A stretch of DNA of 64,000 nucleotides from Desulfobulbus oligotrophicus (lineage in GTDB: Bacteria; Desulfobacterota; Desulfobulbia; Desulfobulbales; Desulfobulbaceae). Shown piece by piece: positions 1 to 9,159 of this stretch. Each line of letters starts with the position of its first letter. Position 1 is the first letter of the stretch. The DNA lies in NCBI RefSeq assembly GCF_016446285.1, contig NZ_CP054140.1, forward strand, positions 415,501-479,500, given 5' to 3'. Under the pieces are notes generated by a model. It had not been told where the DNA came from, searched no databases, and was given only the letters and a program-made list of their open reading frames with translations. The position numbers were made by a program, and so were the translations under genes.

Positions 1-109
1 CAACCCGTAGGCCGAGTTGTAAATACCAGGTAAGTATATAGATACAGGTGAGATAGACCCACAGTCTGTTCGGCTGATACCGAGCTGTAGACAAGGTGGA
101 ACTCTTCAT
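1..109 (-). CDS. N-terminus of a membrane protein (partial, runs off window)
   Basis: Reading leftward from an ATG at 109 gives an open frame to the window edge (about 36 residues). The ATG overlaps the TGA of the adenylating-enzyme gene (ATGA at 106-109), the translational coupling used repeatedly in this operon. The first 15 or so residues are polar and basic, followed by a hydrophobic stretch rich in Leu, Tyr and Trp that looks like a first membrane span. In exosortase/EPS operons this position is often an O-antigen ligase/polymerase-like polytopic protein, but only the start is visible, so that identity is inference. Confidence 0.55.
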   Translation of the reverse strand, partial: MKSSTLSTARYQPNRLWVYLTCIYILTWYLQLGLRV

Positions 110-1452
110 TTGACATGACAGATGGAAAATCTGAACTTGCCAGACTGTTCCGGAAGGATTGCGTCAAGCAGTACAAGGCGGATTTGGGCGTCTTCACTAA
201 AGACGGATTTCCAATAGGTGATCAGTTCCCTGCCCACCTCTTCTGTATAGGTGGGGCCGACCACCAGACGCATCTCAAAATCCAGCAGTGCATGCTGCAC
301 AATCTGCATCTGGTCAAGCCCTGTAAACCGGGTCAGGGTATTCTCAATCAAAGAGATACCCGCCACCCTGGTCTGGTCCGGCTTGACTAAAAAGTCCGCC
401 ACTCTGCCGGCCAGCCCCTCCATCAGCGGCAATCCCCTGCCACAGGAGCAGCGCCGGTCAGTTGGTATTCCCACATCCTCCACCTGATAGCGGATAAAGG
501 GCATGGCTGTATTGATAAGATCGGTCACAACAATTTTACCCGGTTCACCAGCCGCTGCGGGCTGTCCGTCCTCGCCGATGAACTCGATAAACAGATGATC
601 GATGTTCAAGTGCATGCCCTCATGACGCTCACACTCGCAGGCAATCAGGCTCACCTCTTCGCACCCGTAGCGATCAATCACACGCACGCCAAAGGTCTCT
701 TCAATCACCTGCCGTTCCGATGGGATCAGCATCATGGAGGAGGAGATAATACCCTTAGGCTGCAGGCCGATGATGTTCAGCTTTTTCAGGTAGCAGGCCA
801 AAAGATAGAGGGAGTGTGCATGCCCGAACAGCAGGGTCGGTTTCATGCGATGCCACTGGCTGACAAAGCTGCGAACAGCATCATCATTCACACTCATGGT
901 ATCAAGATAGAGTATAGGCTGCACCAGCCAGTGCTGTAACCATTCCTTAACTGTTTTCGGCAGCATCGGATTTCCCCAGCAGGCAGCAACAGGCTCGCCC
1001 GGCTGCCAACCGGCCCAGCGATCGTGTCGCCAGGCACAGCCGTTGCGCCTCTCACTGCACTCTTCTGTATAGTACAGCTCTAACGACCTGCCTGTTGAAC
1101 CTCCGGTCTTGGCCTGCTGTAGGTTTTCCACCTCAAAACCCTGGCTCAACATGGATGGTCCTGCGGCACGAATCTCCTCTTTGGTCAGGATGGGAAGTCG
1201 ACGAAGATCATCAGGCGTACTGATCATGTCCGGCGTGATGCCGGCTGCCTCAAAACGTTGCCGATAAAAGGTGTTGCCTGTATAGGCGGCGTTCAATAAC
1301 GTCTGCAGACATTGCCACTGGATAGCGCGCAGCTCTTCTTCCGGCAACCACTGGGATTTTTCCAGCTCCTGCCAGCACTCCAGCTTAACCGAACCGTTCT
1401 TCAGGGCAAGCAGTCGTTCAACAATATTTCGACGGATAAACGGCATGAGCAT
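106..1452 (-). CDS. CapK/PaaK-like adenylate-forming enzyme (phenylacetate-CoA ligase family)
   Basis: A 448-residue member of the phenylacetate-CoA ligase/CapK branch of the ANL adenylating enzymes. Visible signatures are the phosphate-binding loop TGGSTG (116-121), the YGCEE adenine-site block (262-266), an AMPFIRY..EDVG block near 316-328, a Cys-rich CSCGRG segment (335-340) before the hinge GLAGR, and a C-terminal SGKFR with the likely adenylation Lys at 439. Relatives in capsule and EPS clusters have unknown acyl substrates; a role in activating a carboxylate used to decorate the polysaccharide is inference. It is the second adenylating enzyme of this operon (the other is at 21540-23084) and overlaps the next gene by ATGA. 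The upstream acetyltransferase gene ends 34 bp away. Confidence 0.85.
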   Translation of the reverse strand: MLMPFIRRNIVERLLALKNGSVKLECWQELEKSQWLPEEELRAIQWQCLQTLLNAAYTGNTFYRQRFEAAGITPDMISTPDDLRRLPILTKEEIRAAGPSMLSQGFEVENLQQAKTGGSTGRSLELYYTEECSERRNGCAWRHDRWAGWQPGEPVAACWGNPMLPKTVKEWLQHWLVQPILYLDTMSVNDDAVRSFVSQWHRMKPTLLFGHAHSLYLLACYLKKLNIIGLQPKGIISSSMMLIPSERQVIEETFGVRVIDRYGCEEVSLIACECERHEGMHLNIDHLFIEFIGEDGQPAAAGEPGKIVVTDLINTAMPFIRYQVEDVGIPTDRRCSCGRGLPLMEGLAGRVADFLVKPDQTRVAGISLIENTLTRFTGLDQMQIVQHALLDFEMRLVVGPTYTEEVGRELITYWKSVFSEDAQIRLVLLDAILPEQSGKFRFSICHVK

Positions 1453-1486
1453 GGGCCGACCTCTTGTGCAGTAAAGGCATAGGTGT

Positions 1487-2065
1487 TCAGACTGTGTTCA
1501 CCACATAATGGCTGGAGCCGTGACCAACAGAGATCTCCGCAGTTCTGTGCACAACCACCCCATAGTCCGGCACTGATTTTGTCACCACCGTATTTGCACC
1601 AATGGCAACATGGTTGCCGATCTGAATACCACCGATAACAAACGAACCCGGCCCAATGTATACGTTATCCCCTATCACCGGTGTACCCGGATGTTTGCCC
1701 CCATAGGTGGCCCCTATGGTAACCCCATGGTTCAGGTTGCAATTTTTACCGATAACAGCAGCATGGTTGACCACTATGCCTCCATAATGGCCGATATACA
1801 GACCAGGGCCGATGGTGGTGTTGTAGGGTATGGAAATACCGTACCTGTACGCAAGCTGCCTGAGCCTCCATCGGCAGAACAGATAGATACCTCGCCCCCA
1901 CGAATGGTTCTTATAAAAGGCTGCCAGACGGATCCAGCAGGAATAGGCAAATCCCGGGGTCTGCCAGTACACAGACAAGAGATCAGCCCATGTAAACGGT
2001 TCTCCACAGTACCGGTACAGATCAGCTTTGATCAGATCTTTGGTAGCATCCCAAGGTGTACGCAT
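1487..2065 (-). CDS. Serine acetyltransferase-like hexapeptide O-acetyltransferase
   Basis: Left-handed beta-helix acyltransferase of the CysE/SAT branch. With the start at 2065 (MRTPWDATK) it has 192 residues: a short helical N-domain, then hexapeptide turns (IGPGLYIGHYGG, IGKNCNLNHG, IGATYGGKHPG, IGDNVYIGPG, IGNHVAIGANTVV). A longer frame opens at 2140, but that start lies inside the upstream glycosyltransferase gene, whereas 2065 falls 11 bp after its stop. CysE-like proteins in EPS operons usually O-acetylate sugars with acetyl-CoA rather than make O-acetylserine; that role is inferred from context. One of three hexapeptide acyltransferases in the operon. Confidence 0.8.
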   Translation of the reverse strand: MRTPWDATKDLIKADLYRYCGEPFTWADLLSVYWQTPGFAYSCWIRLAAFYKNHSWGRGIYLFCRWRLRQLAYRYGISIPYNTTIGPGLYIGHYGGIVVNHAAVIGKNCNLNHGVTIGATYGGKHPGTPVIGDNVYIGPGSFVIGGIQIGNHVAIGANTVVTKSVPDYGVVVHRTAEISVGHGSSHYVVNTV

Positions 2066-2076
2066 TACTGTTCTGT

Positions 2077-2997
2077 TCAAAACCTGAAGAGCCAGTGGAA
2101 CAGCCCCTTGTACGGCTCCAGAGACCATGGGTGCATGCAAACAGATCGGGCAAAAAAACGAAGCGAACGCCAGCGGTCGGTGTCGATATAATGATACCCC
2201 CGATTACAGTCTGCATAGGCCTGGGCCTGCCGTACTGCCCTGGGGTGAAGACGCTCTTTATGGGCATCGATAAAACCGTCAAGAATCCGGTCTGCACAGG
2301 CCCGGCGGCCGTCAGCATTTTTCGACATCTGCCCAGGGTGTCCGACCCGATACAGCAGCAGGGGACGATCAACATAGGCAAAGTCGCAGTGCAGCGATAA
2401 ACGCATCCACAGGTCCCAGTCAATCCCCATGGCCAGACTCTCATCAAATCCGCCGAACTGCTGCAAACAGGTGGCCCGGACCACAGAGGAGGAAAACCAG
2501 ACAAAGTTATCAAAGAGCAGCCACTCCACCACTCGGCCGGATCGAGGGCGAAGATACTCGCCGGCATCCCCCACTTCCATCTTTTCACCGTTGGCATCCA
2601 TCAGTTGAGCCCGGCTGTACACCACCCCTACCCCGGGGTCGGCAAACAGAGGTATCTGTTCGGCCAGCTTGTCCTGATGCCACAGATCGTCGGCATCGAG
2701 AAAGGCTATAAACTCACCCCTGGCCGACTCTATACCACGATTTTTTGCCCTGGCCTGCCCGCCGTTCTCCTGAAAGATGTAGTGAAAGTTCTCCAGATGG
2801 TTGTACTTCTGCACAACCTCGGCAGTATCATCTGTTGAACCATCGTCAATAAGCAGTATTTCATAGTCTGTATAGGTCTGCTGCAGCACTGACTGCATAC
2901 ACCCATCCAGATAGTGACCGTAGTTGTAGCAGGTAATCACCACGCTGACTGTCGGCGATGTGTTTTCGGTGTTCTTTTCCAAGGGTCTGTTGCTCAT
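2077..2997 (-). CDS. Glycosyltransferase family 2
   Basis: GT-A fold, inverting family 2 transferase of about 306 residues. It opens with the family's VSVVITCYNYG strand, has DDGSTDDT for nucleotide binding, and the metal-binding FLDADD motif followed by LWHQDKL. The acceptor-side block MGIDWDLWMRLS is typical of family 2 enzymes that add sugars to a lipid-linked chain. No membrane span is evident, so it should act on the inner face of the cytoplasmic membrane. The start at 2997 (MSNRPLEKN) is chosen because the extra 20 upstream residues, back to 3057, look unlike protein. Donor and acceptor sugars cannot be read from sequence. Confidence 0.85.
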   Translation of the reverse strand: MSNRPLEKNTENTSPTVSVVITCYNYGHYLDGCMQSVLQQTYTDYEILLIDDGSTDDTAEVVQKYNHLENFHYIFQENGGQARAKNRGIESARGEFIAFLDADDLWHQDKLAEQIPLFADPGVGVVYSRAQLMDANGEKMEVGDAGEYLRPRSGRVVEWLLFDNFVWFSSSVVRATCLQQFGGFDESLAMGIDWDLWMRLSLHCDFAYVDRPLLLYRVGHPGQMSKNADGRRACADRILDGFIDAHKERLHPRAVRQAQAYADCNRGYHYIDTDRWRSLRFFARSVCMHPWSLEPYKGLFHWLFRF

Positions 2998-3165
2998 AGA
3001 CTGTTCTGATATAATCCGGCCACAGCCGGATGGTTGTCTGTTACTCCACCACTGCAATTGGTTGTGAGATGATACGTGGTTATCTTCCGGTTTTCAAAAA
3101 GAAAGAGAGAGTACCCCTGTTTTTTTAGCTCACCGGCCCCCTTTCCCGATTTACAGGTGTGGTGG

Positions 3166-5037
3166 TCACACCGTGTGCCAGTGATTGACCAGCCAGAGCT
3201 CAAACATAAGCAACATCCACAGGCCGAAGCACAGGCGATAATCAGTTGCCCCCTGCTCATAAAAACGTACCAGCAGATCATCCATGGCAGTTCGATCCAG
3301 ATACTGCTCGGCCCGGCACCCTTTGGCCAGGCTGTCCTGCACCAGTTCACGGAGCTGATTTTTCAGCCACGTCTCGACCGGAGCGCCAAATCCCTGCTTT
3401 TGGCGGAACAGCACCTCAGACGGCAGATATGCCTGCAGGGCCTGTTTCAGAAGATACTTTGTCTCCCGATTGCGCAGCTTCAGGTGGGGAGGGATGGTCA
3501 TGGCAAACTCAACCAAACGATGGTCAAGAAAGGGATTGCGACACTGTAGACTCGCTTTCTTGGACGCCATATCTACCTTTTTCAGCAGATCACCGGGAAG
3601 GAAAAACTGCAGATCATGGCTGAAGGCCACGGTCAAAGGATCCTGGTCGTGAAAGTTCAACCAGCCGCTGGTGGAAAAAAAGGTGGATGGGGCTGTGAAT
3701 GGCCGCCCAAGCAGGGCAGCCACTGTCTCATCATCCAGCATGCTGCGCATGCCATACCAATTTGACCAGGATCGATCATGCCCTTTACGGGAATAGAGGC
3801 GGTCGGCACAGGTACGTCCAAGCTTCTGCATACAGAACGTATCAGTTTCTCTGACCACCTTACTGACTACTCGAGAATTAAACAGATACCGTTGATCAAA
3901 GTAGTAGTTATAGCCGGCAAACAGCTCGTCTGCCCCGTCACCGGTCAGGACAGCCCTGACATGCCTGCCCGCCTCCCGGGCAGCCAGATAGGTGGGGATT
4001 GCTGAAGAGTCTCCAAAAGGCTCGTCAAAGTATGCACAGACCTTAACCACAACATCTTCCACCCGGTCAGTGACGCACACCTCCTGGTGGTCGGTCTGGT
4101 ACAGATCAGCCACTGTGCGGGCAAAGGGTCGCTCATCAGCGCCATCCCGCATGCCGACACAAAAACTCTGCAAACGGCCTCGATGGTACTGGCTTGCAAA
4201 GGCTGTCACCGCGCTGGAATCTATGCCTCCGGACAAAAACACGCCGAGCTGTTCGTTGGTTCCAATGCGGGCGGCAACCGCCTGCTCAAACAGAGACAGA
4301 AAGGATTCGATCGCCTCCTGTTCATGCATGTTCCAGTTAACTGCCAACTCAGGTTGCCAGTACTGGACAGGGGTGAGTGTTTCCCCTGTGATCAGCAGAT
4401 AGTGCGCCGGCAGCAACTCGTGGACATCGGCAACAATGGTGTGGGGAGCAGGAACGTACAAAGAGTTGAAGTACAGGGCCAGGGCATCGTCATTGAGTTT
4501 ACGCGGGATGTCCGGGTGCAGCAGCAGCACTTTCAATTCCGACGCAAACAGCATCTTCTCTGCAGACTGCCAGTAGACAAGCGGTTTTTCACCGAGACGG
4601 TCCCGCCCGACAAGCACAATGTTCTTTTTCCGATCGTGCAGCACCAGGGCAAACATGCCATTCAACCGCGAGAAGAGCTCTCCGCCCATCTCTTCATAGA
4701 GGTGGACAATCACCTCTATGTCGGTGTCTGTCTGAAAGGTGTGTCCTTTGCCGATCAACTCACGGCGCAGTTCCCTGTGGTTGTAGATTTCACCATCACA
4801 CACCACTGCAACACTCTGGTCTTCATTACAGATCGGTTGATCACCACCATTAAAGCCGGTGTTGTTGAACCTGGCGTGCCCGAAAATCACATGCCCAAAA
4901 ACAGTTGTCCGCTGCGCTTCCGGCCCGCGTTGACGAAGAGCCTGCACCATTTCGCGGGCCATGGCCATCTCTTCACTGTGTCGGCCTGCAGGTTGAATCG
5001 GCTCTTGTCTCAAATAGCTGCAGCTGATACCACCCAT
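3166..5037 (-). CDS. Asparagine-synthetase-like amidotransferase 1, glutaminase site lost
   Basis: A 623-residue protein with the AsnB architecture: N-terminal class II glutaminase-like domain (about 1-210) and C-terminal ATP-pyrophosphatase domain with the SGGIDSS loop at 269-275. The family normally begins Met-Cys-Gly, the Cys being the glutaminase nucleophile; here the second codon is GGT (Gly), and the oxyanion Asn of NGEIYN is Asp81. The conserved Arg of the substrate pocket (HARF, Arg56) remains. A Shine-Dalgarno-like AGGA lies 8 nt before this ATG, supporting the start and arguing against a missed Cys. The synthetase half seems intact, so it probably adenylates a carboxylate and couples it to ammonia or another amine. 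AsnB-like proteins are standard parts of exosortase A EPS clusters; the product is unknown. Confidence 0.85.
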   Translation of the reverse strand: MGGISCSYLRQEPIQPAGRHSEEMAMAREMVQALRQRGPEAQRTTVFGHVIFGHARFNNTGFNGGDQPICNEDQSVAVVCDGEIYNHRELRRELIGKGHTFQTDTDIEVIVHLYEEMGGELFSRLNGMFALVLHDRKKNIVLVGRDRLGEKPLVYWQSAEKMLFASELKVLLLHPDIPRKLNDDALALYFNSLYVPAPHTIVADVHELLPAHYLLITGETLTPVQYWQPELAVNWNMHEQEAIESFLSLFEQAVAARIGTNEQLGVFLSGGIDSSAVTAFASQYHRGRLQSFCVGMRDGADERPFARTVADLYQTDHQEVCVTDRVEDVVVKVCAYFDEPFGDSSAIPTYLAAREAGRHVRAVLTGDGADELFAGYNYYFDQRYLFNSRVVSKVVRETDTFCMQKLGRTCADRLYSRKGHDRSWSNWYGMRSMLDDETVAALLGRPFTAPSTFFSTSGWLNFHDQDPLTVAFSHDLQFFLPGDLLKKVDMASKKASLQCRNPFLDHRLVEFAMTIPPHLKLRNRETKYLLKQALQAYLPSEVLFRQKQGFGAPVETWLKNQLRELVQDSLAKGCRAEQYLDRTAMDDLLVRFYEQGATDYRLCFGLWMLLMFELWLVNHWHTV

Positions 5038-5116
5038 ATTTTTATCCTGCTTAAAATAATCTATTGTACAGAGTATTCTAGCGCATCAACCTATGATTAC
5101 AAAAAACAATTACATA

Positions 5117-6043
5117 TTATGTTTCAGCAATTTTCTTAAAGGCCAAACGTACCACCTCAGACACCCTGAGCCAGAGTTCCCGTTTGTGCCAGCATCGGAG
5201 TATTCGTAACGACCGACCCAACGTCATCATTGATCTGAGAAGGTCTTTACGATAGAGATAAATTGCACAGGTATCTATGCGACGTACAAAAAGTGCGGCA
5301 GCCAGCTCTTTTTTTGAAATATACTTCCATCGGTACTGATTGAAGATGATCTCTTCATGGGCGAGTAGAGCAACATACAGATCTGTTCCAGAAGTATAAC
5401 TTTGAGCGTGTTTCCGGTAAAACATCAGAGGTTCTTCAATAACCTTGAACCTGCACTCAACAACGGTCTTTAACCACAACTCCCAATCCTCAGCCGTCAG
5501 AATTTCCTCATTATACCCACCCAGGCGAACAAACACCTCTTTAGGGATCAGGCCGGTGTTGAACATCACCATCTGGTTCATATGAATCATAAGTATATCA
5601 AACACCGTATACCGATCGTCTCTGGCAGGAGGCGGAAACGTGCTGTGCCCCCAGACTCTTTCACCATTTTCTTCATAAAATATGGTGTTGCCGGTTAAGA
5701 CGATAAGGTCATCTTCATCCTGCATGAGCTCCATCTGTCGGGCAAGTTTGTCAGCGGTCCACAGGTCATCGGCATCTATGATGGTAACATACTTGCCGGT
5801 ACAGACCTGTAACCCTCTGTTTCGTGCTGCCGGGTGCCTGGCATTTTTCTGCCAGATATACTTCACTCTTGTGTCAGTCTGCGCAAAGCTGTCGACAATC
5901 TCCTTTGTGGTATCTGTAGATCCGTCATCAACAACAACAAGCTCAAAGTCGGTGAATGTTTGCGACAGGAGACACTCGATCGTCTCAGCAATCGTCTGAC
6001 TAGCATTGTATGCCGCCATAAGTATACTGACCTTTGGTGCCAT
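5117..6043 (-). CDS. Glycosyltransferase family 2
   Basis: A 308-residue inverting GT-A transferase. The first residues PKVSILMAAYNAS form the Rossmann-like strand, DDGSTDTT binds the nucleotide, and IIDADDLWTADKL carries the DxD-type metal site; LTAEDWELWLK is the acceptor/catalytic block with the probable general-base acid. The C-terminal third is rich in Arg, Lys and Leu, as in peripheral membrane glycosyltransferases. It lies between the first AsnB-like gene and another family 2 enzyme and reads in the same direction, so it is taken as one step of repeat-unit assembly. Sugar specificity is unknown. Confidence 0.87.
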   Translation of the reverse strand: MAPKVSILMAAYNASQTIAETIECLLSQTFTDFELVVVDDGSTDTTKEIVDSFAQTDTRVKYIWQKNARHPAARNRGLQVCTGKYVTIIDADDLWTADKLARQMELMQDEDDLIVLTGNTIFYEENGERVWGHSTFPPPARDDRYTVFDILMIHMNQMVMFNTGLIPKEVFVRLGGYNEEILTAEDWELWLKTVVECRFKVIEEPLMFYRKHAQSYTSGTDLYVALLAHEEIIFNQYRWKYISKKELAAALFVRRIDTCAIYLYRKDLLRSMMTLGRSLRILRCWHKRELWLRVSEVVRLAFKKIAET

Positions 6044-6181
6044 ATCTAATCCTGTAAAAGTATGTGGAACCTGTGTTCACTCCATATCCACGAGTCTATC
6101 CACATCTGTAGAGAGACGGTGAATCAGTCATGCACGATGCATTCTCAGAATGAGAGGCGCTCAGACAGCAGCACCCCTTAC

Positions 6182-7132
6182 CTATTGCTTTGGTCTGTGC
6201 AGGCCAATGGCCATACTCAGGGTGCGGACAACATTCCGTCCCACCTGTCGGATGGTAGGCCACCGCCGATCGCGCACAAGGGCTCGGCCATCGGTCTGCA
6301 GCGCTTTCCAGAACCGGCCATGGTCCGCGTACCAGTAGGCCAACCCGGTCAGATAACCTGCAACCGTGGCAGCAAGCTGTTGACGGAAAGCCGGATTCTG
6401 CTCACTGACAAGCAGCATGGCGCAACTACGTGCTCCTTCAGCCTGCATGATAAACGAGCTGCTGCTCATGTTTCGGTCATGGAACCGTCGGAGCAGGCCC
6501 ACACTGTTGACAATGCCCACCGGCGAATGACGGGCCAGCCGAAAGTAGAAATGAAAGTCTTCACAGGCCTTCAGGCCCGGCTCAAAGCCGGGTTCTTTCT
6601 CCAGCATGGTGGCACGCATGAGCAGGGTACCGGCACAGCCGAAGTTCTCTTCAAGGAGAAGGGCACATCCCTGTTCAATGACCAGTTCCTGCTGCTCCTC
6701 TAATTGCGGCCAAAGGCGAGGACAGGTCTGGAAGTGCGTTGTCGGGTACCTGCCTGCAGCATTAAAGTTGATATAGTCGCAAAAGACAAGCCCGACCCGG
6801 GGGTGGCGTTCCATAAAGGCCACCTGATCAGCCAGCCGATTGGGCGTCATCAGGTCATCAGCATCCAGAAAACAGAGATACTTACCGGTACACAGTTTTA
6901 TCCCTGTATTTCTTGGCACAGCACAACCACCACTGTTGGCCTGATACTGGTAGCGCACCAGTTCACCAAACTCCTGGACAACTGTAGCCGTTCGGTCTGT
7001 TGAACCGTCATCAACAACAACAATCTCCACATGCGGATAGGTTTGCGCAAGGACGCTCTCCAGGGTTTCAGCTATCAACTCTTCGGCATTGTAGGCGGGG
7101 ATAACAACAGAGACAAGGGGATGGGTCTGCAT
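6182..7132 (-). CDS. Glycosyltransferase family 2
   Basis: A 316-residue family 2 transferase starting MQTHPLVSVVIPAYNAEE, with DDGSTDRT and the metal motif FLDADDLMTPNRL. The stretch GLKACEDFHFYFRLA corresponds to the acceptor/catalytic ED block. No signal peptide or clear membrane span. It sits 120 bp downstream of the ABC exporter gene and is followed after 138 bp by the next glycosyltransferase gene. These are slightly longer gaps than in the rest of the operon, but no terminator-like hairpin was noticed. Sugar specificity is unknown. Confidence 0.87.
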   Translation of the reverse strand: MQTHPLVSVVIPAYNAEELIAETLESVLAQTYPHVEIVVVDDGSTDRTATVVQEFGELVRYQYQANSGGCAVPRNTGIKLCTGKYLCFLDADDLMTPNRLADQVAFMERHPRVGLVFCDYINFNAAGRYPTTHFQTCPRLWPQLEEQQELVIEQGCALLLEENFGCAGTLLMRATMLEKEPGFEPGLKACEDFHFYFRLARHSPVGIVNSVGLLRRFHDRNMSSSSFIMQAEGARSCAMLLVSEQNPAFRQQLAATVAGYLTGLAYWYADHGRFWKALQTDGRALVRDRRWPTIRQVGRNVVRTLSMAIGLHRPKQ

Positions 7133-7252
7133 GGTTCACCGTGGAGCAGAAAGACACATGAAAGAGTAGACCAGCCGGACAACAGCGGGCGGTATCCTGT
7201 ACAAAAGAACAGTTCTTATGGAAATCTGCGGCTGCATAAGATGGTTAAACAG

Positions 7253-9076
7253 TCACTGCTTTGCAGCATGGCGAAACCATTCGGAAGAAGCTCGCAACTC
7301 ATCAAAGGTGCCATGATCAATAATTTTACCCTGCTCCAGAAGATAGATAACATCGCAGGACTGCACCGTGGTCAGACGGTGGGCGATCATGATAATCGTC
7401 TTTTTGCGGGAAAGGGTACGCAGGGCATCCATAACCGCCTCCTCGGTCACCCCGTCCAGGGCACTGGTGGCCTCATCAAGAATCAGCACCTTCGGGTCCC
7501 GGTACAGTGCCCGGGCAATACCGATGCGTTGCCGCTGGCCACCGCTTAAACGCACGCCGCGATCACCAATAACTGTGTCGTATTGGAGTGGTAACTCGTT
7601 GGTGATATACGCATCCAGGTTGGCAATACGGGCCGCCCATTGAACCGCCTCCATATCGATGTCCTTGTCCGGGATACCAAAGGCGATGTTACGGGTAATA
7701 GTGTCGTCACTTAAAAAGATCTGCTGCGGTACATAGCCCAGGTTCCGTTGCCATCTCGCCACATTTTCTCCCTGCACAGCAACCCCATCCACCAAAAACT
7801 CGCCTGAGTGCACGGTCAGCAACCCCAGGATAAGGTCAACCAGCGTGGTCTTCCCCGATCCGGTTGGCCCGACAAAACCAATGGTGGTATTTGCCGGGAT
7901 AATCAGATCCACATCATGCAACGCCGGCTTTGTGGTGTCCGGATAGTAGTACCGCACCTGCTGCAACTCGATCTGCCGGGTAAACGGCAGGGCCGTCACC
8001 TCGGGCATCTCCTTGTCTGTTTCCTCTCCCTGCTGGTCCCGGGTTGCCCCGGCCAGATCCTGATAGACCACATCCAGGGCAGCAAGGTTGAAGCGAAGTG
8101 TGGTTACACTGGAGAAGACCTGTTGCAGGGCCGGCAGTAACCGATACCCGGCAAAGGCGTACAGCGCCAGCAAGGGCACAATATGATGAAAGTTCTGTTC
8201 GGATTTTAAAAAGAACAGGATAATGAGCAGGATACCGCCAAAAGAGATAATCTCCAGGGCATACCTGGGCATCTGCGAAATCGTGCCGGCACTGGCATTG
8301 TGCCGGGCATGGCGCTGGGCGTGAAACCCGTATCGGTTCAAAAATTCGCCGGTACGCCCAAGAATTTTCAGATCCTTGATGCCGCTGAGCACCTCGCCGA
8401 CCGCCTTGAACTTCATGGCATTGGAAAACACCTGCTCTTCACCTATCCGGGCCAGGTAGCGCCGCACCACTAAAAAGATCAGGGTATAGGAAGAGCCTAA
8501 AACAGCGATAATACTGAGGGCAATGGTGTAGTTAACCGCAAAAAGGAGCGTGAAGATAAACAGACTGATCAAGAGACTTGAACAGACCTGGATGCACGGA
8601 CTGATCACGCCGACAATAACCCTTCTGGCCTCTTCCAGCACATTCTTCCCCATCTCCGAGGTGTTGCGGTTAACAAAGAACACGTATGGCTGGGCAATGT
8701 ACTGGGCCAGCAGCCGTCTACCCAGGGTATAGTAGAGTTCATTGTCAAAACGAAGCGTTACCCAGGTGGAGAAGGCTTTGAACAGGTTACTGAACACCAG
8801 CATGCCAAGAACAAGGATACCGAGAAAAAACAGAAAACTTTCCCGGCTGTTAAAACGAAGGAACTCATAGGTCCAATGCAGCCACCGGTTCTCTTCAATG
8901 ATACCAGGGCTGGCAACAACAGCCATGAAGGGCATGATCGAGGCAATACCGGCCATCTCAACCACGGCCAGGGCAACCATGCACACAAAAAGAAAGTAGA
9001 TAAAATACCGTTCTCTTTTTGTCAGTATGGCAAAAATCTTTCTGATGAGGATGTTCACGTGTTCCCCTCTGTACAA
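7253..9076 (-). CDS. MsbA/PglK-like ABC exporter (fused permease and ATPase)
   Basis: A 607-residue half-transporter with an N-terminal six-span type I exporter domain (about 20-330) and a C-terminal ATPase. The nucleotide-binding domain has Walker A GPTGSGKTT, a Q-loop YVPQQIFL, signature LSGGQRQR (about 510-517), Walker B VLILDEATSALD (ending near 541) and the switch His in MIAHRL. It should work as a homodimer in the inner membrane. Its place among glycosyltransferases suggests a flippase for the lipid-linked repeat unit, like PglK, rather than lipid A export, but this is inference. No Wzx-type flippase is visible in the window. The start may be a few codons later than 9076. Confidence 0.87.
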   Translation of the reverse strand: MYRGEHVNILIRKIFAILTKRERYFIYFLFVCMVALAVVEMAGIASIMPFMAVVASPGIIEENRWLHWTYEFLRFNSRESFLFFLGILVLGMLVFSNLFKAFSTWVTLRFDNELYYTLGRRLLAQYIAQPYVFFVNRNTSEMGKNVLEEARRVIVGVISPCIQVCSSLLISLFIFTLLFAVNYTIALSIIAVLGSSYTLIFLVVRRYLARIGEEQVFSNAMKFKAVGEVLSGIKDLKILGRTGEFLNRYGFHAQRHARHNASAGTISQMPRYALEIISFGGILLIILFFLKSEQNFHHIVPLLALYAFAGYRLLPALQQVFSSVTTLRFNLAALDVVYQDLAGATRDQQGEETDKEMPEVTALPFTRQIELQQVRYYYPDTTKPALHDVDLIIPANTTIGFVGPTGSGKTTLVDLILGLLTVHSGEFLVDGVAVQGENVARWQRNLGYVPQQIFLSDDTITRNIAFGIPDKDIDMEAVQWAARIANLDAYITNELPLQYDTVIGDRGVRLSGGQRQRIGIARALYRDPKVLILDEATSALDGVTEEAVMDALRTLSRKKTIIMIAHRLTTVQSCDVIYLLEQGKIIDHGTFDELRASSEWFRHAAKQ

Positions 9077-9159
9077 GTAAATTGGAGAATTACCCTGACT
9101 GCAACCATGTGGACAGATACATAAAACTACAACGGAAATATTGCAAGGAAGAGATCAGC

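Noticed and set aside
4087-5139. Plus-strand open frame of 350 codons across the first AsnB-like gene
   Set aside because: It is the antisense of a clear AsnB-family gene, has no motifs, and is rich in His, Gln and Cys as expected from reverse reading.
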